In this document: piece by piece, positions 51,638-60,649 of the stretch
Layout: each line of letters starts with the position of its first letter
Numbering within the stretch: the stretch's first letter is position 1
Assembly (NCBI GenBank): GCA_964630265.1
Contig: CAZVRW010000005.1
Location: forward strand, 16,630 to 80,629
Direction of reading: 5' to 3'
Source: CAZBWP01 sp964630265
GTDB taxonomy: Bacteria; Pseudomonadota; Alphaproteobacteria; Rhodospirillales; Defluviicoccaceae
Length of the DNA stretch: 64,000 nt
Made by a program: the position numbers and the translations under genes
Notes under the pieces: model-generated
Told to the model about the DNA's origin: nothing
Databases searched by the model: none
Seen by the model: the letters and a program-made list of their open reading frames with translations, nothing else

Positions 51638-52075
51638 CTACCGGTCCAGGTCGTTGATCTCCCGGTGCACGCGATAAGCGTCCGAGGTCACGTACGCTTC
51701 CATCGATCGCAGGCGCTGCTCCAGCGTGCGGAAGCGGTGGCGAAGCGTCGAGAACGAGCGCGAGGGATCGACGCGGACGTCGCGCCAGAAGCGCTCCTCG
51801 GTTTCGTCGCGATACAGCGTCTCCGGCTTGCGGGCGAGCACCAAGCCAAGGACGACGTAGCCGATGACGAGCGGCGGGCCGGCAACGAACAGCCCCAGGA
51901 CCATCAGCAATCGGATGACCCAGGCCTCGATGCCGAAGTATTCGGCGATCCCGGCGGCGACCCCGAAAACATAACCACCAGCGGGATCGCGATAAAGGCG
52001 GTTGGGGCCGGCCTTGCCGGTGTCGCTGCGGCCCGCGTGCGGCCGGCAGTGGCCAGAATGGTGACGACGGCTCAT
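51638..52075 (-). CDS. pspC: Phage-shock envelope protein PspC
   Basis: Membrane component of the phage-shock response. The 145-residue protein has a His-rich N-terminus (SRRHHSGHCRPHAGR), then the PspC domain NRLYRDPAGGYVFGVAAGIAEYFGIEAWVIRLLMVLGLFVAGPPLVIGYVVLGLVL with an amphipathic start and one or two hydrophobic helices, and a cytoplasmic helical end (STLRHRFRTLEQRLRSMEAYV). Its ATG overlaps the pspB stop (ATGA). With PspB it normally relieves PspA inhibition of PspF. Confidence 0.93.
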   Translation of the reverse strand: MSRRHHSGHCRPHAGRSDTGKAGPNRLYRDPAGGYVFGVAAGIAEYFGIEAWVIRLLMVLGLFVAGPPLVIGYVVLGLVLARKPETLYRDETEERFWRDVRVDPSRSFSTLRHRFRTLEQRLRSMEAYVTSDAYRVHREINDLDR

Positions 52076-52299
52076 ACCTGTTTCCTCCAGTCCGGGGCCT
52101 CGGCGTCGAGGATGCGTTCCAGCGTGTTGATGCGACTCTCCATCTTCGGCGCCAGTTCCCACAGTTCGGCGAGCATTCTCTCGTCCTCCGCCGACAACAC
52201 CTTGGCGGTGCGCCAGCGGGTGACGTAGTGGGCGATGATCCAGATCGGCGCGACGACCACCAGGAACACCACCACGGGCACGTAAAAGAAGTCCATCAT
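52072..52299 (-). CDS. pspB: Phage-shock protein PspB
   Basis: Small membrane sensor of the psp response, 75 residues, the family's length. One N-terminal helix (FFYVPVVVFLVVVAPIWIIAHYV) is followed by TRWRTAKVLSAEDERMLAELWELAPKMESRINTLERILDAEAPDWRK, the typical leucine-zipper-like coil. It lies between pspA (41-base gap) and pspC (4-base overlap) on the minus strand. Confidence 0.96.
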   Translation of the reverse strand: MMDFFYVPVVVFLVVVAPIWIIAHYVTRWRTAKVLSAEDERMLAELWELAPKMESRINTLERILDAEAPDWRKQV

Positions 52300-52340
52300 C
52301 GATCAGCGTCTTCTCCCCACGGTCGGGCGCCGGGCGCGGC

Positions 52341-53012
52341 TCAGGCCGACTGCTCCTTGGCGAGCCGCGCCTTCAGCGCGTCCAACTCCGCCTCGATGGC
52401 GGCATCGGCTTCCAGGTCGGCGATCTCCTGGGACAACGTCTTCTTGCTGCCCAGGTCATAGGACTCGACTTCGCCCTCCAGGCGATCGATGCGCCGCTCC
52501 ACGTGCTCGAAGCGGGTGAAGGCATCGGCCAGGCGTGGGTCGTGCAGGGTGCGGCGGGTGCGCAACCGGTTGTTGGCCGTTTCCTCACGGGCCAGCATGG
52601 CCTTCTGCCGCGCCTTGGCGTCGCGCAGCTTGGCTTCCAGCTTGCCGATGTCCTCCTCGCCCTGGGCCAGGGCGGCGGCCAGCGCCGCGCTCTCTTCGGC
52701 CAGGGCGTCGGCCACCTCGGCCAGCTTCGCCTTCTCCATCAGCGCGGCGCGCGACAGATCCTCGCGGCCCTTGCGCAGCGCCAGTTCGGCCTTGCGGTCC
52801 CAGTCCGCCTGGGCCTCGCGGACCCGCTGCAGGCGCCGGTCCGCCTCCTTCCGTTCGGCGATCATCCGCGCGGCGGTGGTCCGCACCTCGACCAGCGTCT
52901 CCTCCATCTCCTGGACGATGAGCCGGATGATCTTCTGCGGGTCCTCGGCGTGATCGAGGATCGAGTTGACGTTGGAATTGATGATGTCGCTCAGGCGCGA
53001 GAAAATGCCCAT
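52341..53012 (-). CDS. pspA: Phage-shock protein PspA
   Basis: ESCRT-III-like membrane-repair protein and negative regulator of PspF. The 223-residue protein starts MGIFSRLSDIINSNVNSILDHAEDPQKIIRLIVQEMEETLVEVRTTAARMIAERK, the classic amphipathic helix and first coil. The remainder is an almost uninterrupted coiled coil, as expected for the family. AAGGAA precedes its ATG, and a sigma-54 promoter lies 55 bases upstream. It is the first gene of pspABC. Confidence 0.97.
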   Translation of the reverse strand: MGIFSRLSDIINSNVNSILDHAEDPQKIIRLIVQEMEETLVEVRTTAARMIAERKEADRRLQRVREAQADWDRKAELALRKGREDLSRAALMEKAKLAEVADALAEESAALAAALAQGEEDIGKLEAKLRDAKARQKAMLAREETANNRLRTRRTLHDPRLADAFTRFEHVERRIDRLEGEVESYDLGSKKTLSQEIADLEADAAIEAELDALKARLAKEQSA

Positions 53013-53349
53013 GGCCGGTTCCTTTCAGATCTCCGCCGCACCACCGCGGCGCCTGACCGAAGCCTCGCAAACTGCGTGCCAAGCCAGCGCCGATGGCCGC
53101 GAGATGCGCGAACGCCCCCGCGCACGCCGCCGCCTCGCGAGACAGGTCCTAAGCAATCTCAACCCCTTGAACGGCCCGGCCGGCGACGGCGCGTAATGCC
53201 GGATCACCGCCGCCGGAGCTGATCGCAACCGTCGGTGCCCAACCATGCCGCCGGCGCACTATCGCCACGACGGCGAATTCTTGACAGGATCAGCGAAGGT
53301 ATGACCTCATCGTTGAACCAATCCCCAACCGCGCGAGCGTGAGTCCCGC
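53013..53349. promoter_or_regulatory. pspA-pspF divergent regulatory region
   Basis: This 337-base gene-free stretch holds the sigma-54 promoter of pspA at its left end (53067-53081). A TTGACA at 53281-53286, about 65 bases before pspF, may be a -35 for pspF, but no convincing -10 follows. PspF enhancer sites are expected in the middle (about 53110-53250); I could not identify them by eye. Confidence 0.6.
53067..53081 (-). promoter_or_regulatory. Sigma-54 promoter of pspABC
   Basis: On the minus strand the sequence reads TGGCAC, five bases (GCAGT), TTGC, a full match to the -24/-12 consensus TGGCAC-N5-TTGCW core. Transcription would start about 12 bases downstream, near 53055, and pspA begins at 53012. 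This fits activation by the divergent PspF protein. Confidence 0.9.
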
Positions 53350-54417
<1,068 letters not shown>

Positions 54418-54468
54418 AGCCGCGCGCCGAACCTGGAAGACTACGGTGCCAGCGAGGGGAGGCGGAGC

Positions 54469-55356
54469 ATGACTACTGAGCCCGGCACGCCGCCGGTCAT
54501 CGGCATCATCGGCGGTAGTGGCCTCTATGACATCGACGGGCTCGAGGGGGCGCAATGGCTGCCCGTGGCCTCGCCCTGGGGAACGCCGTCCGACGAATTC
54601 CTGGTCGGCTGGCTGGACGGCGTGAAGTGTGTCTTCCTGCCGCGCCACGGCCGCGGTCACCGGGTGCCGCCGTCGGAGCTCAACAGCCGCGCCAACATCG
54701 ATGCCATGAAGCGCCTCGGCGTCACCGAGGTGCTGTCCTTGAGCGCCTGCGGCTCGCTGCGGGAAGAGCTGCCGCCGGGCACGTTCGTCATCGTCGACCA
54801 GTTCATCGACCGCACCTTCGCCCGGCCGAAGAGCTTTTTCGGCACCGGCTGCGTCGCCCACGTGATGTTCGGCCATCCGGTGTGCGGTCGCCTCGGCGAT
54901 GGGTTGGAGGCTGCGGCCAGGGACCTGGCCATCCCGACGGTGCGCGGCGGCACCTATCTGGTGATGGAGGGACCGCAGTTTTCCACCCTGGCCGAGTCCA
55001 ATCTCTATCGCTCCTGGGGCTGCGACGTCATCGGCATGACCAACATGCCGGAGGCCAAGCTCGCCCGCGAGGCCGAGCTCTGCTACGCCACCGTCGCCAT
55101 GGTCACCGACTACGACTGCTGGCATCCGGATCACGATCACGTGACCGTCAAGGCGATCATCCGCGTTCTGCAGGACAACGCCGACCGCGCCCGCGCCTTG
55201 GTCAAGCGCGTCGTGCCGGCGCTCGGCAAACGCCAGCACGCCTGCGACCGAGGCTGCCACACCAGCCTCGGCACCGCCATGATCACCGCTCCGCAGGCCC
55301 GCGATCCGGCGCTACTCGCCAAGCTCGACGCCGTCGCCGGCCGAGTGCTGCCATGA
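54469..55356 (+). CDS. mtnP: S-methyl-5'-thioadenosine phosphorylase
   Basis: Cleaves methylthioadenosine to adenine and methylthioribose-1-phosphate in methionine salvage. The 295-residue protein begins IGIIGGSGLYDIDGLEG, and has LPRHGRGHRVPPSELNSRANIDAMKRLGV, SACGSLREELPPGTFVIVDQFIDRT, TYLVMEGPQFSTLAESNLYRSWGCDVIGMTNMPEAKLAREAELCYATVAMVTDYDCW: phosphate loop, and the substrate-specific Asp pattern of MTAP. The next gene, mtnA, uses its product and overlaps by four bases. Confidence 0.96.
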   Translation: MTTEPGTPPVIGIIGGSGLYDIDGLEGAQWLPVASPWGTPSDEFLVGWLDGVKCVFLPRHGRGHRVPPSELNSRANIDAMKRLGVTEVLSLSACGSLREELPPGTFVIVDQFIDRTFARPKSFFGTGCVAHVMFGHPVCGRLGDGLEAAARDLAIPTVRGGTYLVMEGPQFSTLAESNLYRSWGCDVIGMTNMPEAKLAREAELCYATVAMVTDYDCWHPDHDHVTVKAIIRVLQDNADRARALVKRVVPALGKRQHACDRGCHTSLGTAMITAPQARDPALLAKLDAVAGRVLP

Positions 55357-56450
55357 AGGTCGACGGCCGTCCCTACCGCACCATCTGGCCCGCTGCCGAC
55401 GGCTCGGGCGACATCGAAATCATCGACCAGACCCGGCTGCCGCACGCCTTCGTCATCGCCCGGCTGCGCAGCGTCGCCGACGCGGCGCATGCCATCGCCA
55501 GCATGCAGGTCCGCGGCGCCCCCCTGATCGGTGCGACCGCCGCCTATGGTTTGGCGCTGGCCATGCGCGCCGATCCAACCTCTGAAACCCTGGCCAGCGC
55601 CCACGCCACCCTGCTCGCCACCCGGCCCACCGCCGTCAACCTGCGCTGGGCGCTCGATGACGTGGCGGCGGTGCTCACCAACCTGCCGCCGGATCGCCGC
55701 ATCGAGGCGGCCTACCGCCGCGCCGCCGAGATCTGCGACGAGGACGTCGCCATCTGCAGCGCCATCGGCGATTGCGGCCTTGCGTTGTTTCGCGAGGCCT
55801 GGGCCGCCAAGGGCGAGACCGAACCGCTCGAAGTGCTGACCCACTGCAACGCCGGCTGGCTCGCCACCGTCGACTGGGGCACCGCCCTTGCCCCCGTCTA
55901 CAAGGCGCACGATGCGGGCCTGCCCGTGCACGTCTGGGTCGACGAGACGCGGCCGCGCAACCAGGGTGCCGGGCTGACCGCCTGGGAACTCGGCCGCCAC
56001 GGCGTTCCGCACACGGTGATCGTCGACAACGCCGGCGGCCACCTGATGCAGCGCGGCCGGATCGACCTCTGCATCGTCGGCACCGACCGCACCACACGGA
56101 CCGGCGACGTCTGCAACAAGATCGGCACCTACCTGAAGGCGCTGGCGGCCCGCGACACCGGCGTGCCGTTCTACGTGGCGCTGCCCGGCCCGACCATCGA
56201 CTGGAACCTGCGCGATGGCCTCGCCGAGATCCCCATCGAGGAACGCGCCGCCGCCGAGGTGACCCGCATCGGCGGGCGCACCGACGACGGCCGGGTCGTG
56301 CAGGTGTCCCTCACGCCCGACGGCGCCGCCGCGGCCAACCCGGCGTTCGACGTGACGCCGGCGCGCCTGGTCACGGCGCTGATCACCGAACGCGGCATCG
56401 CGCCGGCCAGCGAGGCCGGCCTCGCCCAATTATACCCCGAACGGGGCTAA
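55353..56450 (+). CDS. mtnA: S-methyl-5-thioribose-1-phosphate isomerase
   Basis: Isomerises methylthioribose-1-phosphate to methylthioribulose-1-phosphate. The 365-residue protein has family motifs MQVRGAPLIGATAAYGLALAM, RPTAVNLRWALDD, LTHCNAGWLATVDWGTALAPVYKAHD (catalytic Cys in HCNAG), VWVDETRPRNQGAGLTAWEL and VGTDRTTRTGDVCNKIGTY (catalytic Asp in GTDR), and PTIDWN. ATG 55353 overlaps the mtnP stop. The remaining methionine-salvage genes are not in the window. Confidence 0.96.
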   Translation: MKVDGRPYRTIWPAADGSGDIEIIDQTRLPHAFVIARLRSVADAAHAIASMQVRGAPLIGATAAYGLALAMRADPTSETLASAHATLLATRPTAVNLRWALDDVAAVLTNLPPDRRIEAAYRRAAEICDEDVAICSAIGDCGLALFREAWAAKGETEPLEVLTHCNAGWLATVDWGTALAPVYKAHDAGLPVHVWVDETRPRNQGAGLTAWELGRHGVPHTVIVDNAGGHLMQRGRIDLCIVGTDRTTRTGDVCNKIGTYLKALAARDTGVPFYVALPGPTIDWNLRDGLAEIPIEERAAAEVTRIGGRTDDGRVVQVSLTPDGAAAANPAFDVTPARLVTALITERGIAPASEAGLAQLYPERG

Positions 56451-56525
56451 TCCGACGCGCGCTGCGGCCGGTTGGCACTGGCATGCTGGCGGCCAATGTG
56501 TTAACCCCGGTGCGATAGTGTCTTT

Positions 56526-56579
56526 CGGGATGCACAACGCCATCGGGATGCACGACGCCATCGGGATCCACAACGCCAT
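56526..56579. repeat. Three 18-bp tandem repeats upstream of asnB-like gene
   Basis: Three tandem copies of an 18-base unit, CGGGATGCACAACGCCAT (56526-56543), with one-base changes in copies two (GAC for AAC) and three (TCC for TGC). One plus-strand frame through it, from ATG 56530 to TGA 56614-56616, would encode a 28-residue peptide with repeated Gly-Met-His-Asn-Ala-Ile. The array lies between mtnA and the asparagine-synthetase-like gene. Confidence 0.85.
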
Positions 56580-56642
56580 GGACCGGCGGAGCGGCCCGTG
56601 CGCGGCGCCTCGATGACTTTGGACCCAAGCGGAAGGGCGCGC

Positions 56643-58532
56643 ATGGCCGGGTTTTGCGGGTGGATGGGACTGGCGGCTACGGCCGAGCCGCCGGCGGTTC
56701 TCCTCGAAGCGATGGCCACGGGTCTGAACCGCCCTGGCGCCGACGCGGCCCCGCCCCCCCTCGATCGCAGGGTTGCCACGCCGGAAGCCGCCGTGCATCT
56801 GCGTGGCGGCCATCGTACCGCCGACTTCACGGTGGACCGCGGCCTCAAGGTGGCGCTGCTCGGACAGCCGCGCTGGACCGATGCGGCGCTCGCCACCTTG
56901 GCCAAGGACCGGGGCGACGCCGCCGCCCTCGCCGCCGCCTACCGTCGCCATGATGTCGCCCTGTTCGACCACGTTGCCGGCCCGCTGGCCGTCGCCATCG
57001 CCGATGCGCCGCGCCGGCGGACGCTGATCGCCACCGATCGCATGGGATTGGAGACGGTTTACTGGACGTCGACCGCCGACGCCTTCGTCTTCGGCACCTC
57101 GACCCAGAGCGTGCGCCGCCATCCCGCCGTCTCCGATACCCTGTCGCCGCAGACCATCAGCGAGTGCGTGTTGTACGGCGTCAGTTTCGCGCCGCGGACC
57201 ATCTACGCCGATCAAGCGCGGCTGCTGCCGGCCCAGTATGCGTTGTGGGACGACGGCGTCCTCCGCACCGACTTCTACTGGCGCATGCCCTACCGTACCG
57301 ACGGCCCTCGGGACGTGCCGGCGCTGATGGAGGAACTGAAGCGGCTGCTGCGTCAGGCGGTCGCGCGCTGTATCGACGGCGAGGATCCGACCCGCCTCGG
57401 CGCCTTCCTGAGCGGGGGGCTCGACAGCTCGTCGGTCGCCGGCATGCTGGCGGCGGTTTCGCCGGGCAACGCCCGCACCTTCACCATCGGCTTCGACCAC
57501 GGGCACTTCGACGAATCGCCCTTTGCCCGGCTGGCCGCTGAAGCCTTCGGGACGACCCACCACGAACACACACTCACGCAAGACGAGGCGCTCGAACTGC
57601 TGCCGCGAGCGGCCGCGGCCTACGACGAGCCGTTCGCCAATTCGTCGGCCATTCCCGCCCTGTCGTGCGCCCATGCCGCGGCGCGCCACGGCATCACCTG
57701 TCTCTTGGCAGGCGACGGCGGCGACGAGTTGTTCGCCGGCAATGCCCGCTACGTCGATCAGCAAATTCTTGAGATCTACCAACGTGTTCCGGCTATGCTG
57801 CGCCGTCGCCTGATCGAGCCGCTGCTGTTCGGCCTGCCGGGCGCGGGCGGCACTTGGCTGTTCCGCAAGGGACGGCGGTACGTCCGCTACAGCAACGTTC
57901 CGCTGCCGCGGCGCTACTACGCGCCCAATCCGGCGACCTCGGTGTCCGTGGCCGACATCTTCTCGCCGGACTTGCTGGCCCAGGTCAGCGAAGCGGCGAC
58001 GGACGAGGTGTTCCGCGACGTCTGGGACCGTACGGCGACGCCCGCGCTGGTCCACCGGATGATGCACGTCGATTTGAAGGAGACCCTTGCCGACAACGAC
58101 CTCCGCAAGGTGACGGGCATGTGCCGGCTGGCCGGAGTTCCCGTTCGCTTTCCGATGCTCGATGACGACCTGGTCGAATTCTCGGCGCGGATTCCGCCTG
58201 ACGTCCTGCTGCCGTGGCGGCGGCTTCGCGACTTCTACAAGAAGGCGATGGCCGGCTGGCTGCCCGACGCAATCATTACCAAGCGCAAGCAGGGCTTCGG
58301 CATGCCGTACAACGAGTGGGTCTACACGGACGATCGCATCCGTCCGCTAGCGATCGATGCCCTGGCCGGCATGCGAGGCCGCGGCTACCTGAGCAACGCG
58401 TTCCTCGACAGCCTGGACCCCGAGGCAATGGACCCCAACGCCCGCAACCCGGATCTGCTTTGGAACATCGTCGTTCTCGAACTGTGGCTCAGGACCTATC
58501 GCGCGCCGAAATCAATGACGGCGGCCGCCTGA
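56643..58532 (+). CDS. Asparagine-synthetase-like ATP-dependent amide synthetase
   Basis: A 629-residue AsnB-superfamily protein with an N-terminal glutaminase-like domain (about 1-200) and a C-terminal synthetase domain with the PP-loop FLSGGLDSSS (residues 257-263 region), TIGFDHGHFDESPFAR, and LLAGDGGDELFAGN. In true AsnB the initiator Met is followed by the nucleophile Cys (MCGI). Here the start MAGFCGWMG has Ala at position 2 and the nearest Cys at position 5, so glutamine hydrolysis is probably lost, as in beta-lactam synthetase. AAGGG precedes the ATG at 56643; upstream starts at 56598 and 56613 add no Cys. Product unknown. A RatA/COQ10 gene follows 10 bases later. Confidence 0.82.
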   Translation: MAGFCGWMGLAATAEPPAVLLEAMATGLNRPGADAAPPPLDRRVATPEAAVHLRGGHRTADFTVDRGLKVALLGQPRWTDAALATLAKDRGDAAALAAAYRRHDVALFDHVAGPLAVAIADAPRRRTLIATDRMGLETVYWTSTADAFVFGTSTQSVRRHPAVSDTLSPQTISECVLYGVSFAPRTIYADQARLLPAQYALWDDGVLRTDFYWRMPYRTDGPRDVPALMEELKRLLRQAVARCIDGEDPTRLGAFLSGGLDSSSVAGMLAAVSPGNARTFTIGFDHGHFDESPFARLAAEAFGTTHHEHTLTQDEALELLPRAAAAYDEPFANSSAIPALSCAHAAARHGITCLLAGDGGDELFAGNARYVDQQILEIYQRVPAMLRRRLIEPLLFGLPGAGGTWLFRKGRRYVRYSNVPLPRRYYAPNPATSVSVADIFSPDLLAQVSEAATDEVFRDVWDRTATPALVHRMMHVDLKETLADNDLRKVTGMCRLAGVPVRFPMLDDDLVEFSARIPPDVLLPWRRLRDFYKKAMAGWLPDAIITKRKQGFGMPYNEWVYTDDRIRPLAIDALAGMRGRGYLSNAFLDSLDPEAMDPNARNPDLLWNIVVLELWLRTYRAPKSMTAAA

Positions 58533-58542
58533 TCGCCGCCCG

Positions 58543-58992
58543 ATGACACGGCACGCGACAAGTCGGACGGTGCGGGTCGCGCGCTCACTGCTCTTCGACA
58601 TCGTCGCCGATGTCGAACGCTATCCGGAATTCCTGCCCATGTGGAAACAGGCGCGGGTCACCGACCGGCAGGGCTCGGTCTACGGGACCGTCCAACTCGT
58701 CGGCTTCGGCCCGATCCGTGAAAACTTTGCGACACGCACGGTGTTGACGCCGCCGGACTCGATCCTGGTCACGTCGGACGACCCGCTGTTCAAGACATTC
58801 CTGATCCGCTGGACCTTCGGCGACCTCGGTGATTCCTGTCGCGTCGGCATCGAGCTGGACTGGAAAACCCGCCGCCGCATTCTGCAACGTGCCATCGACC
58901 TGCTCCTGCCGGAAACCGCGCGGTCGATGATCCGCGCCTTCGAGAACCGAGCGATCGCCCTGTCCCTGTCCGAGCCGTCCGACGACTGGTAG
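58543..58992 (+). CDS. RatA/COQ10 START-domain protein
   Basis: A 149-residue START-like lipid-binding protein of the family containing yeast Coq10 (ubiquinone-binding chaperone) and E. coli RatA. It reads HATSRTVRVARSLLFDIVADVERYPEFLPMWKQARV at the N-terminus, the family's best conserved segment, then VYGTVQLVGFGPIRENFATRTVL and FLIRWTFGDLGDSCRVGIELDW, and ends with a helical MIRAFENRAIAL. An alphaproteobacterial member more likely supports ubiquinone function than toxin activity. It begins 10 bases after the asnB-like gene. Confidence 0.88.
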   Translation: MTRHATSRTVRVARSLLFDIVADVERYPEFLPMWKQARVTDRQGSVYGTVQLVGFGPIRENFATRTVLTPPDSILVTSDDPLFKTFLIRWTFGDLGDSCRVGIELDWKTRRRILQRAIDLLLPETARSMIRAFENRAIALSLSEPSDDW

Positions 58993-58993
58993 C

Positions 58994-59020
58994 GCCGCGC
59001 TGGCCGAGGACCGGCGCGGC
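58994..59020. terminator. GC-rich hairpin between convergent genes
   Basis: GCCGCGC (58994-59000) pairs with GCGCGGC (59014-59020) around a 13-base loop. It sits between the COQ10-like gene and the convergent redoxin gene. No U-tract is visible. Confidence 0.4.
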
Positions 59021-59040
59021 TACGGTCGCGGCGCGGCCGA

Positions 59041-59670
59041 TCAGTTGGCGTACTTCACCGAGCAGCCGTAGGGCCGCGCCACCGCTGTCGTCACCGGCTG
59101 GCCGGCGGCCAACTCTGCGAGGGCCGCGCGCACGTGATTGTTGGCCTTCGTCGGGTCGCCGCGCGAGGACGAGTCGTCGTCGATGGCACCCATGTAGACC
59201 AGCGTGCCGTCGCCATCGATGACGTACATGTGTGGAGTCGTCTTGGCGTCGTAGAGCCTGCCGATATCGCCCTGCGGGTCGAGCAGCACGGCCGTCGGCG
59301 CCGCGTCACGGGACTGGGTGAGGCTGTTCGCCTTGTCGGCGGAGACGTAGCCTTGCGTCCCCGGCGCCGATGAGATGACCGAGAGCCAGACCGCGCCGTC
59401 GGTTGTCGCCTGCTTCTGCAAGTCCTGCATGGCGCCGGCCTCGTAATGCTTCACGGTGTACGGGCACTCGTGATTGGTCCACTCGAGAACGACGATCTTG
59501 CCGCGAAAGTCGCCGAGGTTGTGGCTGTTGCCCCGGCTGTCGGTGCCGGTGAAGTCGGGCGCTGGCTGGCCGATGGCGGGTGCCGCGGCCGCGGGCGTGG
59601 TCAAGCTGGCCAGACCCAGGGCCGCCGGGATCAGCATGGCGGCGGCGAAACGGCAAGAACGGAAGATCAT
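59041..59670 (-). CDS. Secreted thioredoxin-fold redoxin
   Basis: A 209-residue periplasmic redoxin of the AhpC/TSA-like superfamily. A signal peptide (AAAMLIPAALGLASLTTPAAAA) is followed by PAIGQPAPDFTGTDSRGNSHNLGDFRGKIVVLEWTNHECPYTVKHYEAG with one catalytic-type Cys69, and a conserved C-terminal RPYGCSVKYAN containing Cys203. Two cysteines at these positions characterise a family of secreted thiol peroxidase-like proteins. Its upstream partner, the DsbD-alpha gene, overlaps by four bases, so it may receive electrons in the periplasm. Confidence 0.83.
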   Translation of the reverse strand: MIFRSCRFAAAMLIPAALGLASLTTPAAAAPAIGQPAPDFTGTDSRGNSHNLGDFRGKIVVLEWTNHECPYTVKHYEAGAMQDLQKQATTDGAVWLSVISSAPGTQGYVSADKANSLTQSRDAAPTAVLLDPQGDIGRLYDAKTTPHMYVIDGDGTLVYMGAIDDDSSSRGDPTKANNHVRAALAELAAGQPVTTAVARPYGCSVKYAN

Positions 59671-60530
59671 GGTCGGTCTCCTGTCACGGTGAGGGGCGTT
59701 TCCACATCGAAGGCGCGCATCCCGTCGGGGCCGCGCAAGACCAAGGTCCCGGCGAGAACATCCGGCGCCAGCCCCGTGGCGCGATCGCGGCTGAGCGACA
59801 CCGTCACCGCGTCGTCGCCGATGTGGGCCGACTGCTCGGCCGCCAGATCGATGACGCCGAACGCATGCGGAAAAAAGTGGATGGCGGTCTCGGCGGAAAG
59901 GTCCGGCGCGAGTCCGCCAACCGTCAGCCGGATTGCATCAGCATCCATGGCGGCCGCCACCGGGCCTGGGCTCGCCGCGGGCAGCAGGTCCACCGCCCGT
60001 TGCAGTCCGCGCACGGCCTCGACGGACATCTCGCCGGTGTCGGCCAGCGCCAGGCGCAGCGACGCACTCTGCGGCACACAGATTTCGGCACAGACCAGCC
60101 AGTGCACGTCGGCGCGGATCTCGGCGTCCTTGGCCGCCGCCGCAACCGGAGTGGCGCGGCTCAACAGCCAGGCCTCGTTCTCGTAGCCAAAGGTGACGAA
60201 CGAGCCTTCGCGGATCAGCTCCGGGGCGGGCCACAGCAGTGGGCCGGCCGCGATGCCGGAAGGCAACGTCCAAACCACCTCGCTGGGAGCGCCGGCGTCA
60301 CCGGGATTGCGCCAGTAGGTGTGCCAGCCATCGGCCAGTTGAATGTGCACGGCGAGCCACAGCCCGGCGCCATCACCGGTCGGGGCCGCGACCAGGGTCG
60401 CCGAACTCACCGGTGCCGCATCCGGTTCCGCCGCGAACCCCGGCAGGGTCTGCGCCGTGGCCGGCTCGACGCCCGGTCCGAACACGGCCATGGCAATAAT
60501 GGCGAGCGAAATCACGTTGCGCTTGAGCAT
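59667..60530 (-). CDS. DsbD alpha-domain periplasmic protein
   Basis: A 287-residue protein with signal peptide (NVISLAIIAMAVFGPGVEPATA) and a DsbD alpha-type immunoglobulin fold. The family's core is WHTYWRNPGDAGAPSEVVWTLPSG, GPLLWPAPELIREGSFVTFGYENEAWLLS, and the redox pair VCAEICVPQSASLRL matching the two cysteines of E. coli DsbD-alpha. The transmembrane and thioredoxin domains of complete DsbD are absent; another membrane reductase must supply electrons. It is coupled to the redoxin gene downstream (4-base overlap) on the minus strand. Confidence 0.85.
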   Translation of the reverse strand: MLKRNVISLAIIAMAVFGPGVEPATAQTLPGFAAEPDAAPVSSATLVAAPTGDGAGLWLAVHIQLADGWHTYWRNPGDAGAPSEVVWTLPSGIAAGPLLWPAPELIREGSFVTFGYENEAWLLSRATPVAAAAKDAEIRADVHWLVCAEICVPQSASLRLALADTGEMSVEAVRGLQRAVDLLPAASPGPVAAAMDADAIRLTVGGLAPDLSAETAIHFFPHAFGVIDLAAEQSAHIGDDAVTVSLSRDRATGLAPDVLAGTLVLRGPDGMRAFDVETPLTVTGDRP

Positions 60531-60649
60531 GGCGCCATCCGGTAGGGGTCTGCGACCTGCCGAACACATGGGCCGCCGGCGGGCGATGACAACCACGTAA
60601 CCGACGATCCGGACGCCGCGCCGCGGCCCGCCAGGTCGTGGGCCATCCC

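Noticed and set aside
56526..56579. CRISPR array
   Set aside because: Three contiguous 18-bp units without spacers and no cas genes: a simple tandem repeat.
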